DNA of 64,000 nt from Muricauda sp. MAR_2010_75. Lineage in GTDB: Bacteria; Bacteroidota; Bacteroidia; Flavobacteriales; Flavobacteriaceae. Both the position numbers and the translations under genes were made by a program. Below are positions 52,902 through 61,900 of this stretch, piece after piece; within the stretch, counting starts at the first letter, position 1, and every line of letters begins with the position of its first letter. Below the pieces are notes generated by a model, which was given only the letters and a program-made list of their open reading frames with translations, searched no databases and was not told where the DNA came from. The stretch covers positions 2,379,501-2,443,500 of the forward strand of contig NZ_JQNJ01000001.1 of the NCBI RefSeq assembly GCF_000745185.1, read 5' to 3'.

Positions 52902-53670
52902 CGGAAAATTAACAGTAGTAGGGGCCGGCCCCGGGGATTTGGAATTGATTACCCTAAAGGGTATCAAAGCCTTGGAGAGTGCGGATGTTGTGCTGTATGA
53001 TGCTCTGGTGGACCCAGCCTTATTGGAATATGCACCCAATGCAGAACATATTTTTGTGGGCAAGCGAAAAGGATGTTATCGATATCAACAAGAGCAAATC
53101 AATGAATTGATTGTTCAAAGAGCTTCCCAAGGTGTACATGTGGTACGCTTAAAAGGTGGCGACCCCTTTGTATTCGGTCGAGGAGCGGAAGAAATGGAGT
53201 TTGCCGCAAATCATGGCATTGAAGTGGCTGTGGTACCTGGGATTTCATCTTCGGTATCAGTACCTGCTGCACAGCATATTCCTGTGACCAAAAGAGGTGC
53301 AGCCGAAAGTTTTTGGGTAATAACCGGCACTACAAAAGAGCATAAATTATCCAAAGATGTGGCCTTGGCTGCAAAATCCAACGCTACGGTGGTCATCCTT
53401 ATGGGGATGTCAAAATTGGGAGAGATTATGGAACTCTTCAAAGAAGAGGGAAAACAACATACCCCTGTAGCCATTATCCAAAATGGTACTACGGACAATG
53501 AAAAAGTGGGAATTGGTACTGTTGCTTCTATTGAGTACAAGGCAAAGGAGCAGCAGTTGGCCAATCCTGCCATAATCATTATAGGAGAGGTGGTCAACCA
53601 CCGTCAACATATATTGGATATTCAAAAAGAATATCAAACCAAAGGAAAAAAATTGTTTGAAAATGTATAA
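52894..53670 (+). CDS. cobA: Uroporphyrinogen-III C-methyltransferase
   Basis: 258 residues from the ATG at 52894, inside the end of sir (8-bp overlap), which indicates translational coupling. Methylates uroporphyrinogen III twice to precorrin-2 for siroheme. Motifs: LTVVGAGPGDLELITLKGI, RLKGGDPFVFGRGAEEMEFA, VVPGISSSVSVPAA and GIPVTKRGAAESF-type (HIPVTKRGAAESFWVITG), PAIIIIGEVV at the end. The dehydrogenase/ferrochelatase for the last steps is not seen here. Siroheme serves the sulfite reductase. Confidence 0.94.
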   Translation: MHNGKLTVVGAGPGDLELITLKGIKALESADVVLYDALVDPALLEYAPNAEHIFVGKRKGCYRYQQEQINELIVQRASQGVHVVRLKGGDPFVFGRGAEEMEFAANHGIEVAVVPGISSSVSVPAAQHIPVTKRGAAESFWVITGTTKEHKLSKDVALAAKSNATVVILMGMSKLGEIMELFKEEGKQHTPVAIIQNGTTDNEKVGIGTVASIEYKAKEQQLANPAIIIIGEVVNHRQHILDIQKEYQTKGKKLFENV

Positions 53671-53680
53671 AATCCTGAAT

Positions 53681-53696
53681 GTCCCCTTGAGGGGAC
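53681..53696. repeat. Short GC-rich palindrome between cobA and the FNR gene
   Basis: GTCCCC-TTGA-GGGGAC, part of the common flavobacterial CCCCTTGAGGGGACTTTAGG intergenic repeat. No T run follows, so read-through is likely. Confidence 0.6.
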
Positions 53697-53724
53697 TTTA
53701 GGGGTGTCGATTAAAAGTAAGATT

Positions 53725-54786
53725 ATGATTAAAACAGACATACTAATTATTGGAGCAGGACCAACAGGATTGTTCACCGTTTTTGAAGCAGGATTGTTAA
53801 AGTTAAAATGCCATTTAATTGATGCTTTGGCGCAACCTGGAGGTCAATGTTCAGAAATTTATCCCAAAAAGCCCATTTATGACATTCCAGCTTATCCAGA
53901 GATTTTAGCTGGAGATTTGGTAGATAAGTTGATGGAACAAATAAAACCTTTTGAGCCAGGATTTACTTTGGGTGAACGGGCTGAAACTTTGGAAAAGCAG
54001 GAAGATGGCTCATTCATCGTAACTACGACCAAAGGTACGCAGCACCATGCCCCTGTAGTGGTCATTGCAGGTGGATTGGGTTCTTTTGAACCCAGAAAAC
54101 CAATGATTCCCAATATTGGACTCTTTGAAAGTAAGGGTGTGGAATACATGGTTAAGGATCCAGAGCAATTCCGCGACAAAAAAGTGGTGATTTCCGGTGG
54201 AGGTGACTCTGCTTTGGATTGGGCCATTTTCTTGGCCGATGTGGCTTCAGAAGTTTCCTTAGTGCACAGGAGAAATGAGTTCAGGGGAGCATTGGATTCC
54301 GTGGAAAAGGCACGGGAATTGGCCAAATTGGGCAAAATCCAGTTATTTACCGAAGCCGAAGTAAAAGAAATCCATGGTAAGGATGAGCTCCACGCAGTGG
54401 TGATTAAATACAACGATGAAGAAAAGGAACAAACCTATGTGGAGACCGATTTCTTTATTCCATTGTTTGGGTTGTCGCCAAAATTGGGCCCAATAGGTAG
54501 TTGGGGCTTGGAAATTGAGAAAAACGCCATTAAGGTGAACAATGCCAAGGATTATCAGACCAATATTCCTGGCGTATTTGCCATTGGAGACGTAAACACC
54601 TATCCAGGAAAACTAAAATTGATATTGTCTGGATTCCACGAGGCGGCGGTAATGTGTCAGTTTGCCTACCAAATCATTAACCCAGATAAGCGTTATGTGA
54701 TGAAATATACCACAGTTGGAGGTGTTGAAGGATTTGATGGTTCCAAAAAAGAAGCCAAAAAAGAAGTGGTGCAAAGCATCAATTAG
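53725..54786 (+). CDS. Ferredoxin-NADP reductase, thioredoxin-reductase-like type
   Basis: 353 residues from the ATG at 53725; the upstream GTG lies in the repeat. FAD motif ILIIGAGPTGLFTVFEAG, LAQPGGQCSEIYPKKPIYDI, then the NADPH site VVISGGGDSALDWAIFLA. The redox CxxC of thioredoxin reductase is missing and the C-terminus has GVFAIGDVNTYPGKLKLI plus the extra helix with Tyr/Phe typical of TrxR-like FNR. It would supply electrons from NADPH to ferredoxin for the sulfite reductase. Last gene of the cysH-sir-cobA unit, before a terminator. Confidence 0.88.
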   Translation: MIKTDILIIGAGPTGLFTVFEAGLLKLKCHLIDALAQPGGQCSEIYPKKPIYDIPAYPEILAGDLVDKLMEQIKPFEPGFTLGERAETLEKQEDGSFIVTTTKGTQHHAPVVVIAGGLGSFEPRKPMIPNIGLFESKGVEYMVKDPEQFRDKKVVISGGGDSALDWAIFLADVASEVSLVHRRNEFRGALDSVEKARELAKLGKIQLFTEAEVKEIHGKDELHAVVIKYNDEEKEQTYVETDFFIPLFGLSPKLGPIGSWGLEIEKNAIKVNNAKDYQTNIPGVFAIGDVNTYPGKLKLILSGFHEAAVMCQFAYQIINPDKRYVMKYTTVGGVEGFDGSKKEAKKEVVQSIN

Positions 54787-54809
54787 TGTAAAATCATATG
54801 CTGATCAAG

Positions 54810-54845
54810 ACACCTTCCCGAAGCAATTTAGGAAGGTGTTTTTTT
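54810..54845 (+). terminator. Terminator after the sulfur assimilation unit
   Basis: ACACCTTCC (54810-54818) pairs with GGAAGGTGT (54831-54839), followed by T7. Confidence 0.88.
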
Positions 54846-54873
54846 ATGCTTTATATTTGAATTTTACAATTTT

Positions 54874-55791
54874 ATGCAGAGTCTGTTCACCTTACGCGAT
54901 TTTTACAGCAAGCTCAGCCTTCCCATTCCAGACAATATTGGAAAGGATGTGGGACATTTCAATGTTTTTAAGATTGATGAATACCGTACACAGTTGGACA
55001 AAGGTGAAATGCGCTACGATCAGCGATCCTACTTTAAGATTAGTTTGATCAATGGGAGGAACAAAGCTGAGTATGCCGATAAGTCCATCCATATTGAGGA
55101 CAAAGCACTTTTATTTGCTTCACCGAAGATTCCGTACCGTTATGTCCCTCTGGATGGTAATCAATCCGGGTATTTCTGTGTGTTCACCGATACTTTTTTA
55201 TCCAAGGACAAAAGTGGGGTGATTTTGGACAACTTGCCGCTTTTTCAACCAGGAGGCTATCCTATTTTTACTATTTCGGATGAAGACTACGCTGAATTGG
55301 AGCAGTTGTTCAAGAAAATAGACAAGGAACTTTCTTCAGACTATCCGTATAAATTTGATTTGATCCGGGCATATGTGATCGAACTCTTGCACTTGGGCCA
55401 AAAATTGAACCCAGCAGAGCCCCTTGAAAATGGGAAAAACGCGGCAACAAGAATTACCGATTTGTTCGTTGAGTTGTTGGAACGTCAATTTCCAATAAAT
55501 TCTCCGGCACAACAATTGGGATTGAAAACGGCCAACGATTTTGCGGAACGATTGGCGGTACATGCCAATCACTTGAACAAGGTGCTCAAAGAAACTACGG
55601 GGAGTACCACCACGGCGATTATCCATTCAAGAATCTTTGAAGAGGCCAAGATTCTCCTAAACAACACAGATTGGAATATTTCGGAAATAGCATTTAGCCT
55701 AGGCTTTGAGGAAGTGGCCCATTTTTCCAATTTCTTCAAAAAGCGTGCATCACTATCGCCTTTGAATTTCAGGAACAAGGCATTGGTTTGA
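54874..55791 (+). CDS. AraC-family transcriptional regulator
   Basis: 305 residues. The N-terminal half is a cupin-like sensor without a recognised ligand; the C-terminal AraC DNA-binding domain (~205-305) includes FAERLAVHANHLNKVLKETT and WNISEIAFSLGFEEVAHFSN, FFKKRASLSPLNFR, the two HTHs. It precedes two SDR genes on the same strand (the first 18 bp away), a very common AraC-SDR arrangement, so it probably controls them. Confidence 0.9.
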   Translation: MQSLFTLRDFYSKLSLPIPDNIGKDVGHFNVFKIDEYRTQLDKGEMRYDQRSYFKISLINGRNKAEYADKSIHIEDKALLFASPKIPYRYVPLDGNQSGYFCVFTDTFLSKDKSGVILDNLPLFQPGGYPIFTISDEDYAELEQLFKKIDKELSSDYPYKFDLIRAYVIELLHLGQKLNPAEPLENGKNAATRITDLFVELLERQFPINSPAQQLGLKTANDFAERLAVHANHLNKVLKETTGSTTTAIIHSRIFEEAKILLNNTDWNISEIAFSLGFEEVAHFSNFFKKRASLSPLNFRNKALV

Positions 55792-55809
55792 CTTTCAAAA
55801 AAATGAAAA

Positions 55810-56571
55810 ATGACAGACAGCAAAATAGCATTGGTCACTGGTGGCAGTAGGGGTCTTGGCGCCGATATGGCCATTAATCTGGCTAAAAAAGGAATTGATG
55901 TGGTGATTACCTATCACACCGACAAAGCTAGTGCGGATGAGGTGGTATCCCAAGTTGAAAATCAAGGTCAGTGGGGCTGTGCGCTACAGTTGGATACCTT
56001 GAAAATCAAAACCTTTGATGATTTTTTTAAGGAGTTGGGCAACGTTTTGGAGAAGGAGAAGGGCAGCCCGAATTTCGATTTTTTAGTTAATAATGCCGGA
56101 ACCGGGGTTTATGAACCCATTGCTACCACAACGGAAGAGCAGTTTGATGAGATGTGCAATATTCACTTAAAGGGTGTTTATTTCTTCACGCAAAAAGCGC
56201 TTCCCTATCTCAATGACGGTGGACGAATCATTAATATTTCATCCGGATTGGTTCGGTACGCATTCCCAACAGCTTCGGCCTACACCGCCATGAAAGGAGC
56301 CGTTGAGGTTTTTACTCGCTATTTGGCCAAGGAATTGGCACCTCGAAAAATTACGGCCAATACAGTAGCGCCCGGCGCCATTGAGACTGATTTTGGCGGT
56401 GGAGAGAACAAAACCAATGAAACAAAACGAGGATTCATCATTCAAGGAACTGCCTTGGGTCGTGTGGGACGGCCCGATGACATTGGTGGTGTCGTTACTT
56501 TTTTATGCACTGAAGATGCCAAGTGGGTGAATGCACAACGCATTGAGGTCACTGGCGGTGCCATGATTTGA
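55810..56571 (+). CDS. SDR family oxidoreductase, first of tandem pair
   Basis: 253 residues, classical SDR. ALVTGGSRGLGADMAINLA (cofactor), LVNNAGTGVYEPIATT, the catalytic serine in INISSGLVRYAFP, and YxxxK in ASAYTAMKGAVEVFTRYLAK. VAPGAIETDFGGGENKTNE closes the pocket. Substrate unknown. It is a near paralogue of the next gene and follows the AraC gene by 18 bp. Confidence 0.9.
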   Translation: MTDSKIALVTGGSRGLGADMAINLAKKGIDVVITYHTDKASADEVVSQVENQGQWGCALQLDTLKIKTFDDFFKELGNVLEKEKGSPNFDFLVNNAGTGVYEPIATTTEEQFDEMCNIHLKGVYFFTQKALPYLNDGGRIINISSGLVRYAFPTASAYTAMKGAVEVFTRYLAKELAPRKITANTVAPGAIETDFGGGENKTNETKRGFIIQGTALGRVGRPDDIGGVVTFLCTEDAKWVNAQRIEVTGGAMI

Positions 56572-56688
56572 TTCGATACGGCCTTCTAATTTTACTTTTA
56601 TTTGATTTTTACAAAAAACCGTTTGATGCTTGCAACCCAACCCAAGCATGTCGAGCTAGTTTTGCTCCGTAATCAAAAATCAAATACA

Positions 56689-57450
56689 ATGAGCAAAGAG
56701 AAAATAGCATTGGTAACGGGTGGTAGCCGTGGACTTGGCGAGGACATGGCCATCAATTTGGCCCAAAAGGGATTGAACATATTACTGACCTACCGCAGTA
56801 ATAAAGAAGAAGCTGATAAAACGGTAAGTGAAATCGAAAAAATAGGTCAAAAAGCTTACGCATTGCAACTGGATGTAGCTGAAAGCCAAAGTTTTGACGG
56901 ATTTGTGGATGAGGTTAAAAAAGTAGTGAGCTCCCATTTTGGGGCAGAAAGGATAGATTTCTTGATCAACAATGCCGGAATCGGAATCAATGCTCCTATC
57001 ACTGAAACTACTGAAGAACAATTTGATGCCCTTGTGGACATTCATTTTAAAGGGACGTTTTTCCTCACCCAAAAATTATTACCAACTCTTGCTGATGGTG
57101 GGGGAATCGTAAATATTTCCAGTGGGTTGGCCCGTTTTTCATTCCCGGGATATGCCGTATATGGTTCCATGAAAGCGGCAGTAGAGGCACTTACCCGATA
57201 TCAAGCCAAAGAATTGGGAGCTCGTAAAATCAGGTCAAATGTTGTGGCACCTGGTGCCATTGAAACGGACTTTGGCGGAGGAACCAACAAAAATGATGAA
57301 GGCAAAAGAACCGCCATTGCCAATTTTACGGCCTTGGGCCGTGTGGGTATTCCAAGTGATGTTGGTGGTGTGGTTGCTTTTCTATGTACTGATGATGCTA
57401 AATGGGTCAATGCACAACGTATTGAAGTCTCAGGAGGCATGATGATTTAG
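56689..57450 (+). CDS. SDR family oxidoreductase, second of tandem pair
   Basis: 253 residues from the ATG at 56689; the upstream in-frame part is intergenic. Same layout as its neighbour: ALVTGGSRGLGEDMAINLA, NNAGIGINAPITETT, NISSGLARFSFPGYAVYGSMKAA (Ser, Tyr and Lys of the active site), VAPGAIETDFGGGTNKNDEG. The extensive identity along the whole chain shows a local duplication. A terminator follows at 57475. Confidence 0.9.
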   Translation: MSKEKIALVTGGSRGLGEDMAINLAQKGLNILLTYRSNKEEADKTVSEIEKIGQKAYALQLDVAESQSFDGFVDEVKKVVSSHFGAERIDFLINNAGIGINAPITETTEEQFDALVDIHFKGTFFLTQKLLPTLADGGGIVNISSGLARFSFPGYAVYGSMKAAVEALTRYQAKELGARKIRSNVVAPGAIETDFGGGTNKNDEGKRTAIANFTALGRVGIPSDVGGVVAFLCTDDAKWVNAQRIEVSGGMMI

Positions 57451-57474
57451 TCTTCTGTTATATATCTTACAAAT

Positions 57475-57509
57475 GGGCCGCTAAAATGAAAATTAGCGGC
57501 TCTTTTTTT
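57475..57509 (+). terminator. Terminator after the SDR pair
   Basis: GCCGCTAA (57477-57484) and TTAGCGGC (57493-57500), followed by T7. It insulates the riboswitch-controlled metH unit. Confidence 0.88.
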
Positions 57510-57531
57510 GCTTTTCATATTGGAGTGCCGT

Positions 57532-57538
57532 TAATTTG
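57532..57538 (+). promoter_or_regulatory. Promoter elements ahead of the second SAM riboswitch
   Basis: TAATTTG (one base short of TAnnTTTG) with TTTG at 57507-57510, 21 bp upstream, as a -33 element. A start ~57545 would put the aptamer at the 5' end of the transcript. Confidence 0.4.
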
Positions 57539-57566
57539 CACCTCAGTTCATGTAAAACTTGAAATG

Positions 57567-57661
57567 GTTATCAAGAAAGGTGGAGGGACTGGACCCTGTG
57601 AAGCCTTAGCAACCCTCGACTTCGAGAAGGTGCTACATTCTACCCTATTGGGAAGGATAAC
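57567..57661 (+). ncRNA. SAM-I (S-box) riboswitch upstream of metH
   Basis: P1: GTTATC (57567-57572) with GATAAC (57656-57661). Core: AAGAAAGGTGGAGGGACTGG, CCCTGTGAAGCCTTAGCAAC, AAGGTGCTACATTC. It matches the aptamer at 42970 nearly base for base in the core, but has a shorter P3/P4 region (CCTCGACTTCGAGAAGG). Controls the split metH genes and probably metF. Confidence 0.94.
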
Positions 57662-57713
57662 AAAAGAATACATTCCAACCGTATTTTTCCACATTTTCTT
57701 GATATAACCATAC

Positions 57714-57728
57714 CCCTTGTTAAGGGAG
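57714..57728 (+). promoter_or_regulatory. Hairpin covering a Shine-Dalgarno-like sequence before metH
   Basis: CCCTT (57714-57718) pairs with AAGGG (57722-57726) around GTT. AAGGGAG (57722-57728) lies 8 bp before the ATG and would be masked. The leader may therefore act at translation; caution, because ribosomes of this phylum use Shine-Dalgarno pairing rarely. Confidence 0.45.
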
Positions 57729-57736
57729 ATTGTACT

Positions 57737-58750
57737 ATGGAAAAAATTGGAGACATATTGAAGAAACGGATTTTGGTACTGGATGGCGCCATGGGCACCA
57801 TGTTACAGCGCTATAAATTCAATGAAGATGATTTTAGGGGTGAACGGTTTAAGGATTGGCCCAGCGATTTGCAGGGCAACAACGATTTGCTGTCCTTGAC
57901 CCAACCCAATGCCGTGAAAGAAGTTCACCGGAAATTTTTGGAAGCTGGGGCGGACATTCTCGAGACCAATACGTTTTCAAGTACAACCATTGCCATGGCA
58001 GATTACGGTATGGAAGAATTGGTGTACGAACTGAATTTTGAATCTGCCAAGATTGCAAAGCAAGTGGCTGATGAATTTACCAAGAAGTATCCGAACAAAC
58101 CGCGATTTGTAGCTGGAAGCATTGGTCCAACCAACAAAACGGCCAGCATGTCACCAGATGTGAACGACCCTGGTTTCCGTGCCATTTCTTTTGATGAACT
58201 TCGCATTGCTTACAAACAGCAAGTGGAAGCATTATTGGATGGTGGTGTTGATATTTTATTGGTAGAAACCATTTTTGATACCCTGAATGCCAAAGCGGCC
58301 CTTTTTGCCATTGAGGAAGTAAAGGACGAGCGTAATAGTGAAGTACCTGTTATGGTCAGCGGCACCATTACCGATGCTTCAGGAAGAACCTTGTCAGGGC
58401 AAACGGCGGAGGCTTTTTTGATTTCCATTTCCCATATCCCCATACTATCGGTTGGTTTCAACTGTGCTTTGGGAGCCAAACAATTGGTGCCCCATTTGGA
58501 GGTGGTTTCGGCAAAGTCGGAATTTGCTACTTCAGCGCATCCCAATGCGGGATTGCCAAATGCCTTTGGGGAATACGATGAAACCCCGGAGCAAATGGCC
58601 GCACAGATTAAGGAATATGTAGATAAAGGCTTGGTAAACATTGTTGGCGGTTGTTGTGGAACAACGCCAGAACACATAAAGGCCATTGCTGATGTGGTCA
58701 AAGATTATGAACCTAGACCGTTGGTCATTAATCGTTTATCGAAGGTTTAG
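57737..58750 (+). CDS. metH: Methionine synthase, homocysteine-binding subunit (N-terminal module of MetH)
   Basis: 337 residues equal to the first module of cobalamin-dependent methionine synthase. [49 protein letters not shown] (first zinc Cys) and [13 protein letters not shown] (the zinc Cys pair) are all present. It binds homocysteine through zinc and must work with the second chain, encoded 2 bp downstream, to form the complete enzyme. In most bacteria the two are one polypeptide; the split form is common in Bacteroidota. Confidence 0.94.
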   Translation: MEKIGDILKKRILVLDGAMGTMLQRYKFNEDDFRGERFKDWPSDLQGNNDLLSLTQPNAVKEVHRKFLEAGADILETNTFSSTTIAMADYGMEELVYELNFESAKIAKQVADEFTKKYPNKPRFVAGSIGPTNKTASMSPDVNDPGFRAISFDELRIAYKQQVEALLDGGVDILLVETIFDTLNAKAALFAIEEVKDERNSEVPVMVSGTITDASGRTLSGQTAEAFLISISHIPILSVGFNCALGAKQLVPHLEVVSAKSEFATSAHPNAGLPNAFGEYDETPEQMAAQIKEYVDKGLVNIVGGCCGTTPEHIKAIADVVKDYEPRPLVINRLSKV

Positions 58751-58752
58751 TC

Positions 58753-61470
58753 ATGGAAATAAACGAACAACAAATAACGAACAACAAACAACGCTTTTTG
58801 CGTTTGAGTGGCCTGGAACCCTTGGTAATAACCCCCGAAAGCAATTTCATCAATGTGGGAGAGCGGACCAATGTGGCTGGATCTAAACGATTTTTAAGGC
58901 TCATCAAAGAAGAAAAGTTCGATGAAGCTTTGGATGTTGCCCGAGATCAAGTGGACGGTGGCGCCCAGATCATTGACGTGAACATGGATGATGGCCTGAT
59001 CGATGGTAAGGAAGCCATGATCAAATTTTTGAACTTGATCGTTTCCGAGCCCGATATTGCCCGTGTGCCCATCATGATCGATAGTTCCAAATGGGAAATT
59101 ATTGAGGCTGGATTGCAAGTAGTGCAAGGTAAATGCGTGGTGAATTCCATTAGCTTGAAAGAAGGAGAGGAAGAATTTATCCGTCATGCCAAATTGATCA
59201 AGCGCTATGGTGCTGCGGTGATTGTTATGGCTTTTGACGAAGTGGGTCAGGCTGATAACTTGGAACGCCGGATTGAGATTGCAAAACGATCCTACGATGT
59301 TTTGGTCAACAAGGTGAAGTTTCCTCCGGAAGACATCATTTTCGACCTGAATATTTTTCCCGTGGCCACGGGAATGGAAGAACACCGACGCAATGCCGTT
59401 GATTTTATTGAAGCGACTCGTTGGGTAAAGGAAAATCTTCCCTATTGCAGTGTTAGCGGTGGAGTGAGCAATGTTTCCTTTTCATTTAGGGGGAATAATC
59501 CTGTACGGGAAGCCATCAACTCGGCTTTTTTGTACCATGCCATAAAAGCTGGGATGAACATAGGCATCGTAAACCCTACTATGTTGGAGGTCTACGATGA
59601 CATTCCCAAGGACTTATTGGAATATGTGGAAGATGTGCTGTTGGATAGGCGGGACGATGCTACGGAAAGATTATTGGAATTCGCGGAGACTGTTGTTGGA
59701 ACTGCAAAAGAAAGCAAGGTTGATTTGTCTTGGAGAGAAGAGCCACTTCAAGATCGCATTACCCGGGCCTTGGTCAAGGGGATTGATCAATATATTATTG
59801 AAGATGTTGAAGAAGCCCGTCAAAATGTAACTAAACCCCTTGAGGTCATTGAAGGAAATCTCATGACAGGAATGAACGTGGTGGGAGATTTATTTGGTGA
59901 CGGAAAAATGTTTTTGCCCCAAGTAGTGAAATCGGCCAGAGTGATGAAGAAGGCCGTGGCCTATCTCACGCCTTTTATTGAAGCAGCAAAAGATGAAAAA
60001 TCCAAACCGGCGGGCAAGATTTTAATGGCCACCGTAAAAGGTGATGTGCACGATATCGGAAAGAATATCGTGAGTGTAGTATTGGCCTGTAACAATTACG
60101 AAATTGTGGATTTGGGGGTGATGGTACCGCCAGAGAAAATCATCAACAAGGCCAAGGAAGAGCAAGTGGATATTATAGGTCTGAGCGGATTGATCACGCC
60201 CTCTTTGGATGAAATGGTGTTCTTGGCTAAGGAAATGGAGCGTCAAAATTTTGATGTGCCCCTGTTGATTGGAGGTGCTACCACGAGCAAGGCCCATACA
60301 GCCGTTAAAATTGACCCACAATACAGTCAAGCCGTGGTGCATGTCAACGATGCTTCCCGGGCGGTGACGGTGGTGGGTGATTTGCTTCAGGACGAAACCT
60401 CTGTCAAGTATAAAAAATCCATCAAACTGGATTACGAGAGTTTTCGGGACAAGTTTTTGAAGCGTGGTAAGCAAAAGGAATACTTGACCTTGGAGCAGAC
60501 AAGGCAAAATAAACTTCAAATCGACTGGGATCAATCAGACATAAAAAAACCAAACCATTTGGGTATTGAGGTTTGGGATGATTTTGACCTGACCAAATTG
60601 GAGGAATTTATCGATTGGTCCCCATTTTTTAGAAGTTGGGATTTGCACGGGAAATACCCGGATATTTTGACCGATGGGGTGGTTGGCGAACAAGCCAGGG
60701 AACTTTTTAAGGATGCCAAGGAGCTTCTGAAACGTATTTTGGACGAGAAACTATTGAAGGCCAAGGCTGTTTTTGGGCTGTTCCCAGCCAATCAGGTTAA
60801 CGAAGATGATATTGAAGTTTTCAGTGCGAGCGGAGTCGAGAACGACACTGGTGAAACCTTTATCTTCCGAACACTTCGTCAACAGCTCAAAAAACGTGAA
60901 GGAGTTCCCAATATCGCTTTGGCGGATTTTATTGCGCCAAAAGATTCTGGTATCCAAGATTATATCGGCTGTTTTTGTGTCAGTACAGGATTTGGAACCC
61001 AAGAATTGGCGGCAGAATTCGAAAAGAATCATGACGATTACAATTCCATCATGATCAAGGCCTTGGCCGATAGATTGGCAGAAGCTTTTGCGGAATACCT
61101 TCATAAAGAAGTTCGGACCAACTATTGGGGCTATGCCGTTGATGAGACCTTGGACAACGATGCGCTAATCAAGGAAAAATATCGCGGAATCCGTCCCGCT
61201 CCCGGTTACCCAGCCTGCCCCGATCACTTAGAGAAATTGACCATTTGGGAATTGATGGGAGTTGAGGAAAAAATAGGGGTTAAACTGACCGATAGTTTGG
61301 CCATGTGGCCCGCTGCCAGTGTTAGTGGCTATTATTTTGCGCATCCCCAAGCCAAATATTTCGGACTGGGAAAAATAAAGCAAGATCAAGTAGCCGATTT
61401 TGCCAAAAGAAAAAACATAAAACTGGAGAAAGCCCAAAAATGGCTCGCGCCTAACTTGGTTGATAGTTAA
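58753..61470 (+). CDS. metH: Methionine synthase, folate/cobalamin/activation subunit (C-terminal part of MetH)
   Basis: 905 residues. Order: pterin-binding domain ([20 protein letters not shown], ~35; methyl donor CH3-H4folate), cap and B12-binding domain with the cobalt ligand H433 in [20 protein letters not shown], and a C-terminal SAM-binding reactivation domain ending [22 protein letters not shown] and [14 protein letters not shown]. The enzyme moves the methyl from MetF's product to homocysteine held by the first subunit. The first ~14 residues are low-complexity Asn/Gln, and the start is 2 bp after the stop of the first chain, so the pair is coupled. Confidence 0.95.
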   Translation: MEINEQQITNNKQRFLRLSGLEPLVITPESNFINVGERTNVAGSKRFLRLIKEEKFDEALDVARDQVDGGAQIIDVNMDDGLIDGKEAMIKFLNLIVSEPDIARVPIMIDSSKWEIIEAGLQVVQGKCVVNSISLKEGEEEFIRHAKLIKRYGAAVIVMAFDEVGQADNLERRIEIAKRSYDVLVNKVKFPPEDIIFDLNIFPVATGMEEHRRNAVDFIEATRWVKENLPYCSVSGGVSNVSFSFRGNNPVREAINSAFLYHAIKAGMNIGIVNPTMLEVYDDIPKDLLEYVEDVLLDRRDDATERLLEFAETVVGTAKESKVDLSWREEPLQDRITRALVKGIDQYIIEDVEEARQNVTKPLEVIEGNLMTGMNVVGDLFGDGKMFLPQVVKSARVMKKAVAYLTPFIEAAKDEKSKPAGKILMATVKGDVHDIGKNIVSVVLACNNYEIVDLGVMVPPEKIINKAKEEQVDIIGLSGLITPSLDEMVFLAKEMERQNFDVPLLIGGATTSKAHTAVKIDPQYSQAVVHVNDASRAVTVVGDLLQDETSVKYKKSIKLDYESFRDKFLKRGKQKEYLTLEQTRQNKLQIDWDQSDIKKPNHLGIEVWDDFDLTKLEEFIDWSPFFRSWDLHGKYPDILTDGVVGEQARELFKDAKELLKRILDEKLLKAKAVFGLFPANQVNEDDIEVFSASGVENDTGETFIFRTLRQQLKKREGVPNIALADFIAPKDSGIQDYIGCFCVSTGFGTQELAAEFEKNHDDYNSIMIKALADRLAEAFAEYLHKEVRTNYWGYAVDETLDNDALIKEKYRGIRPAPGYPACPDHLEKLTIWELMGVEEKIGVKLTDSLAMWPAASVSGYYFAHPQAKYFGLGKIKQDQVADFAKRKNIKLEKAQKWLAPNLVDS

Positions 61471-61478
61471 AAGTTAGT

Positions 61479-61893
61479 AGTTGATGGTTTTTTGATAATT
61501 GTACTATGGAATATATTGATTTAGATGTTTGGATGGCAGCCAGAAAGCTTGTCAATTCTATTTATGAGTTGACCAAGTCTTTTCCCGAGGAAGAAAAATA
61601 TGGATTAATCAACCAGATGAGAAGAAGCAGTGTATCTGTTGCATCAAACATTGCTGAAGGTTGTGGAAGACAAACCTCAGCAGACACCATTAGATTCTTA
61701 CACATATCACGTGGTTCTTTGTATGAACTCGAAACCCAACTTTATTTAACTTTTGACCAAAAATACATGAATAAGTCTCTCTTGGAACAACTTCTTGAAG
61801 AAGTCAAAACGTGTAAAAGACTTTTAAACGGTTTTATCAATTATTATTCAAAACTGTAAATGTCTGTCAACAAACAACCAAAAACAATCAACT
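61479..61893. repeat. Imperfect inverted repeats flanking the second four-helix-bundle gene
   Basis: Left arm 61479-61502 (AGTTGATGGTTTTTTGATAA and TTGT) and the reverse complement of right arm 61870-61893 (AGTTGATTGTTTTTGGTTGT and TTGT) agree at roughly 17 of 24 positions by eye. They enclose only the 117-aa gene within the metH-metF unit. Confidence 0.4.
61506..61859 (+). CDS. Four-helix-bundle protein (23S rRNA intervening-sequence family), second copy
   Basis: 117 residues. DLDVWMAARKLVNSIYELTK, YGLINQMRRSSVSVASNIAE, GCGRQTSADTIRFLHISRGS, YELETQLYLTF. Same family as 20994, with the N-I-A-E-G and Y-E-L-E-T motifs but clearly divergent, so not a recent local copy. It interrupts metH-metF and is flanked by short inverted repeats. 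Function unknown; the pentamer in the family is thought to bind nucleic acid, unproven. Confidence 0.9.
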   Translation: MEYIDLDVWMAARKLVNSIYELTKSFPEEEKYGLINQMRRSSVSVASNIAEGCGRQTSADTIRFLHISRGSLYELETQLYLTFDQKYMNKSLLEQLLEEVKTCKRLLNGFINYYSKL

Positions 61894-61900
61894 GATTTTA

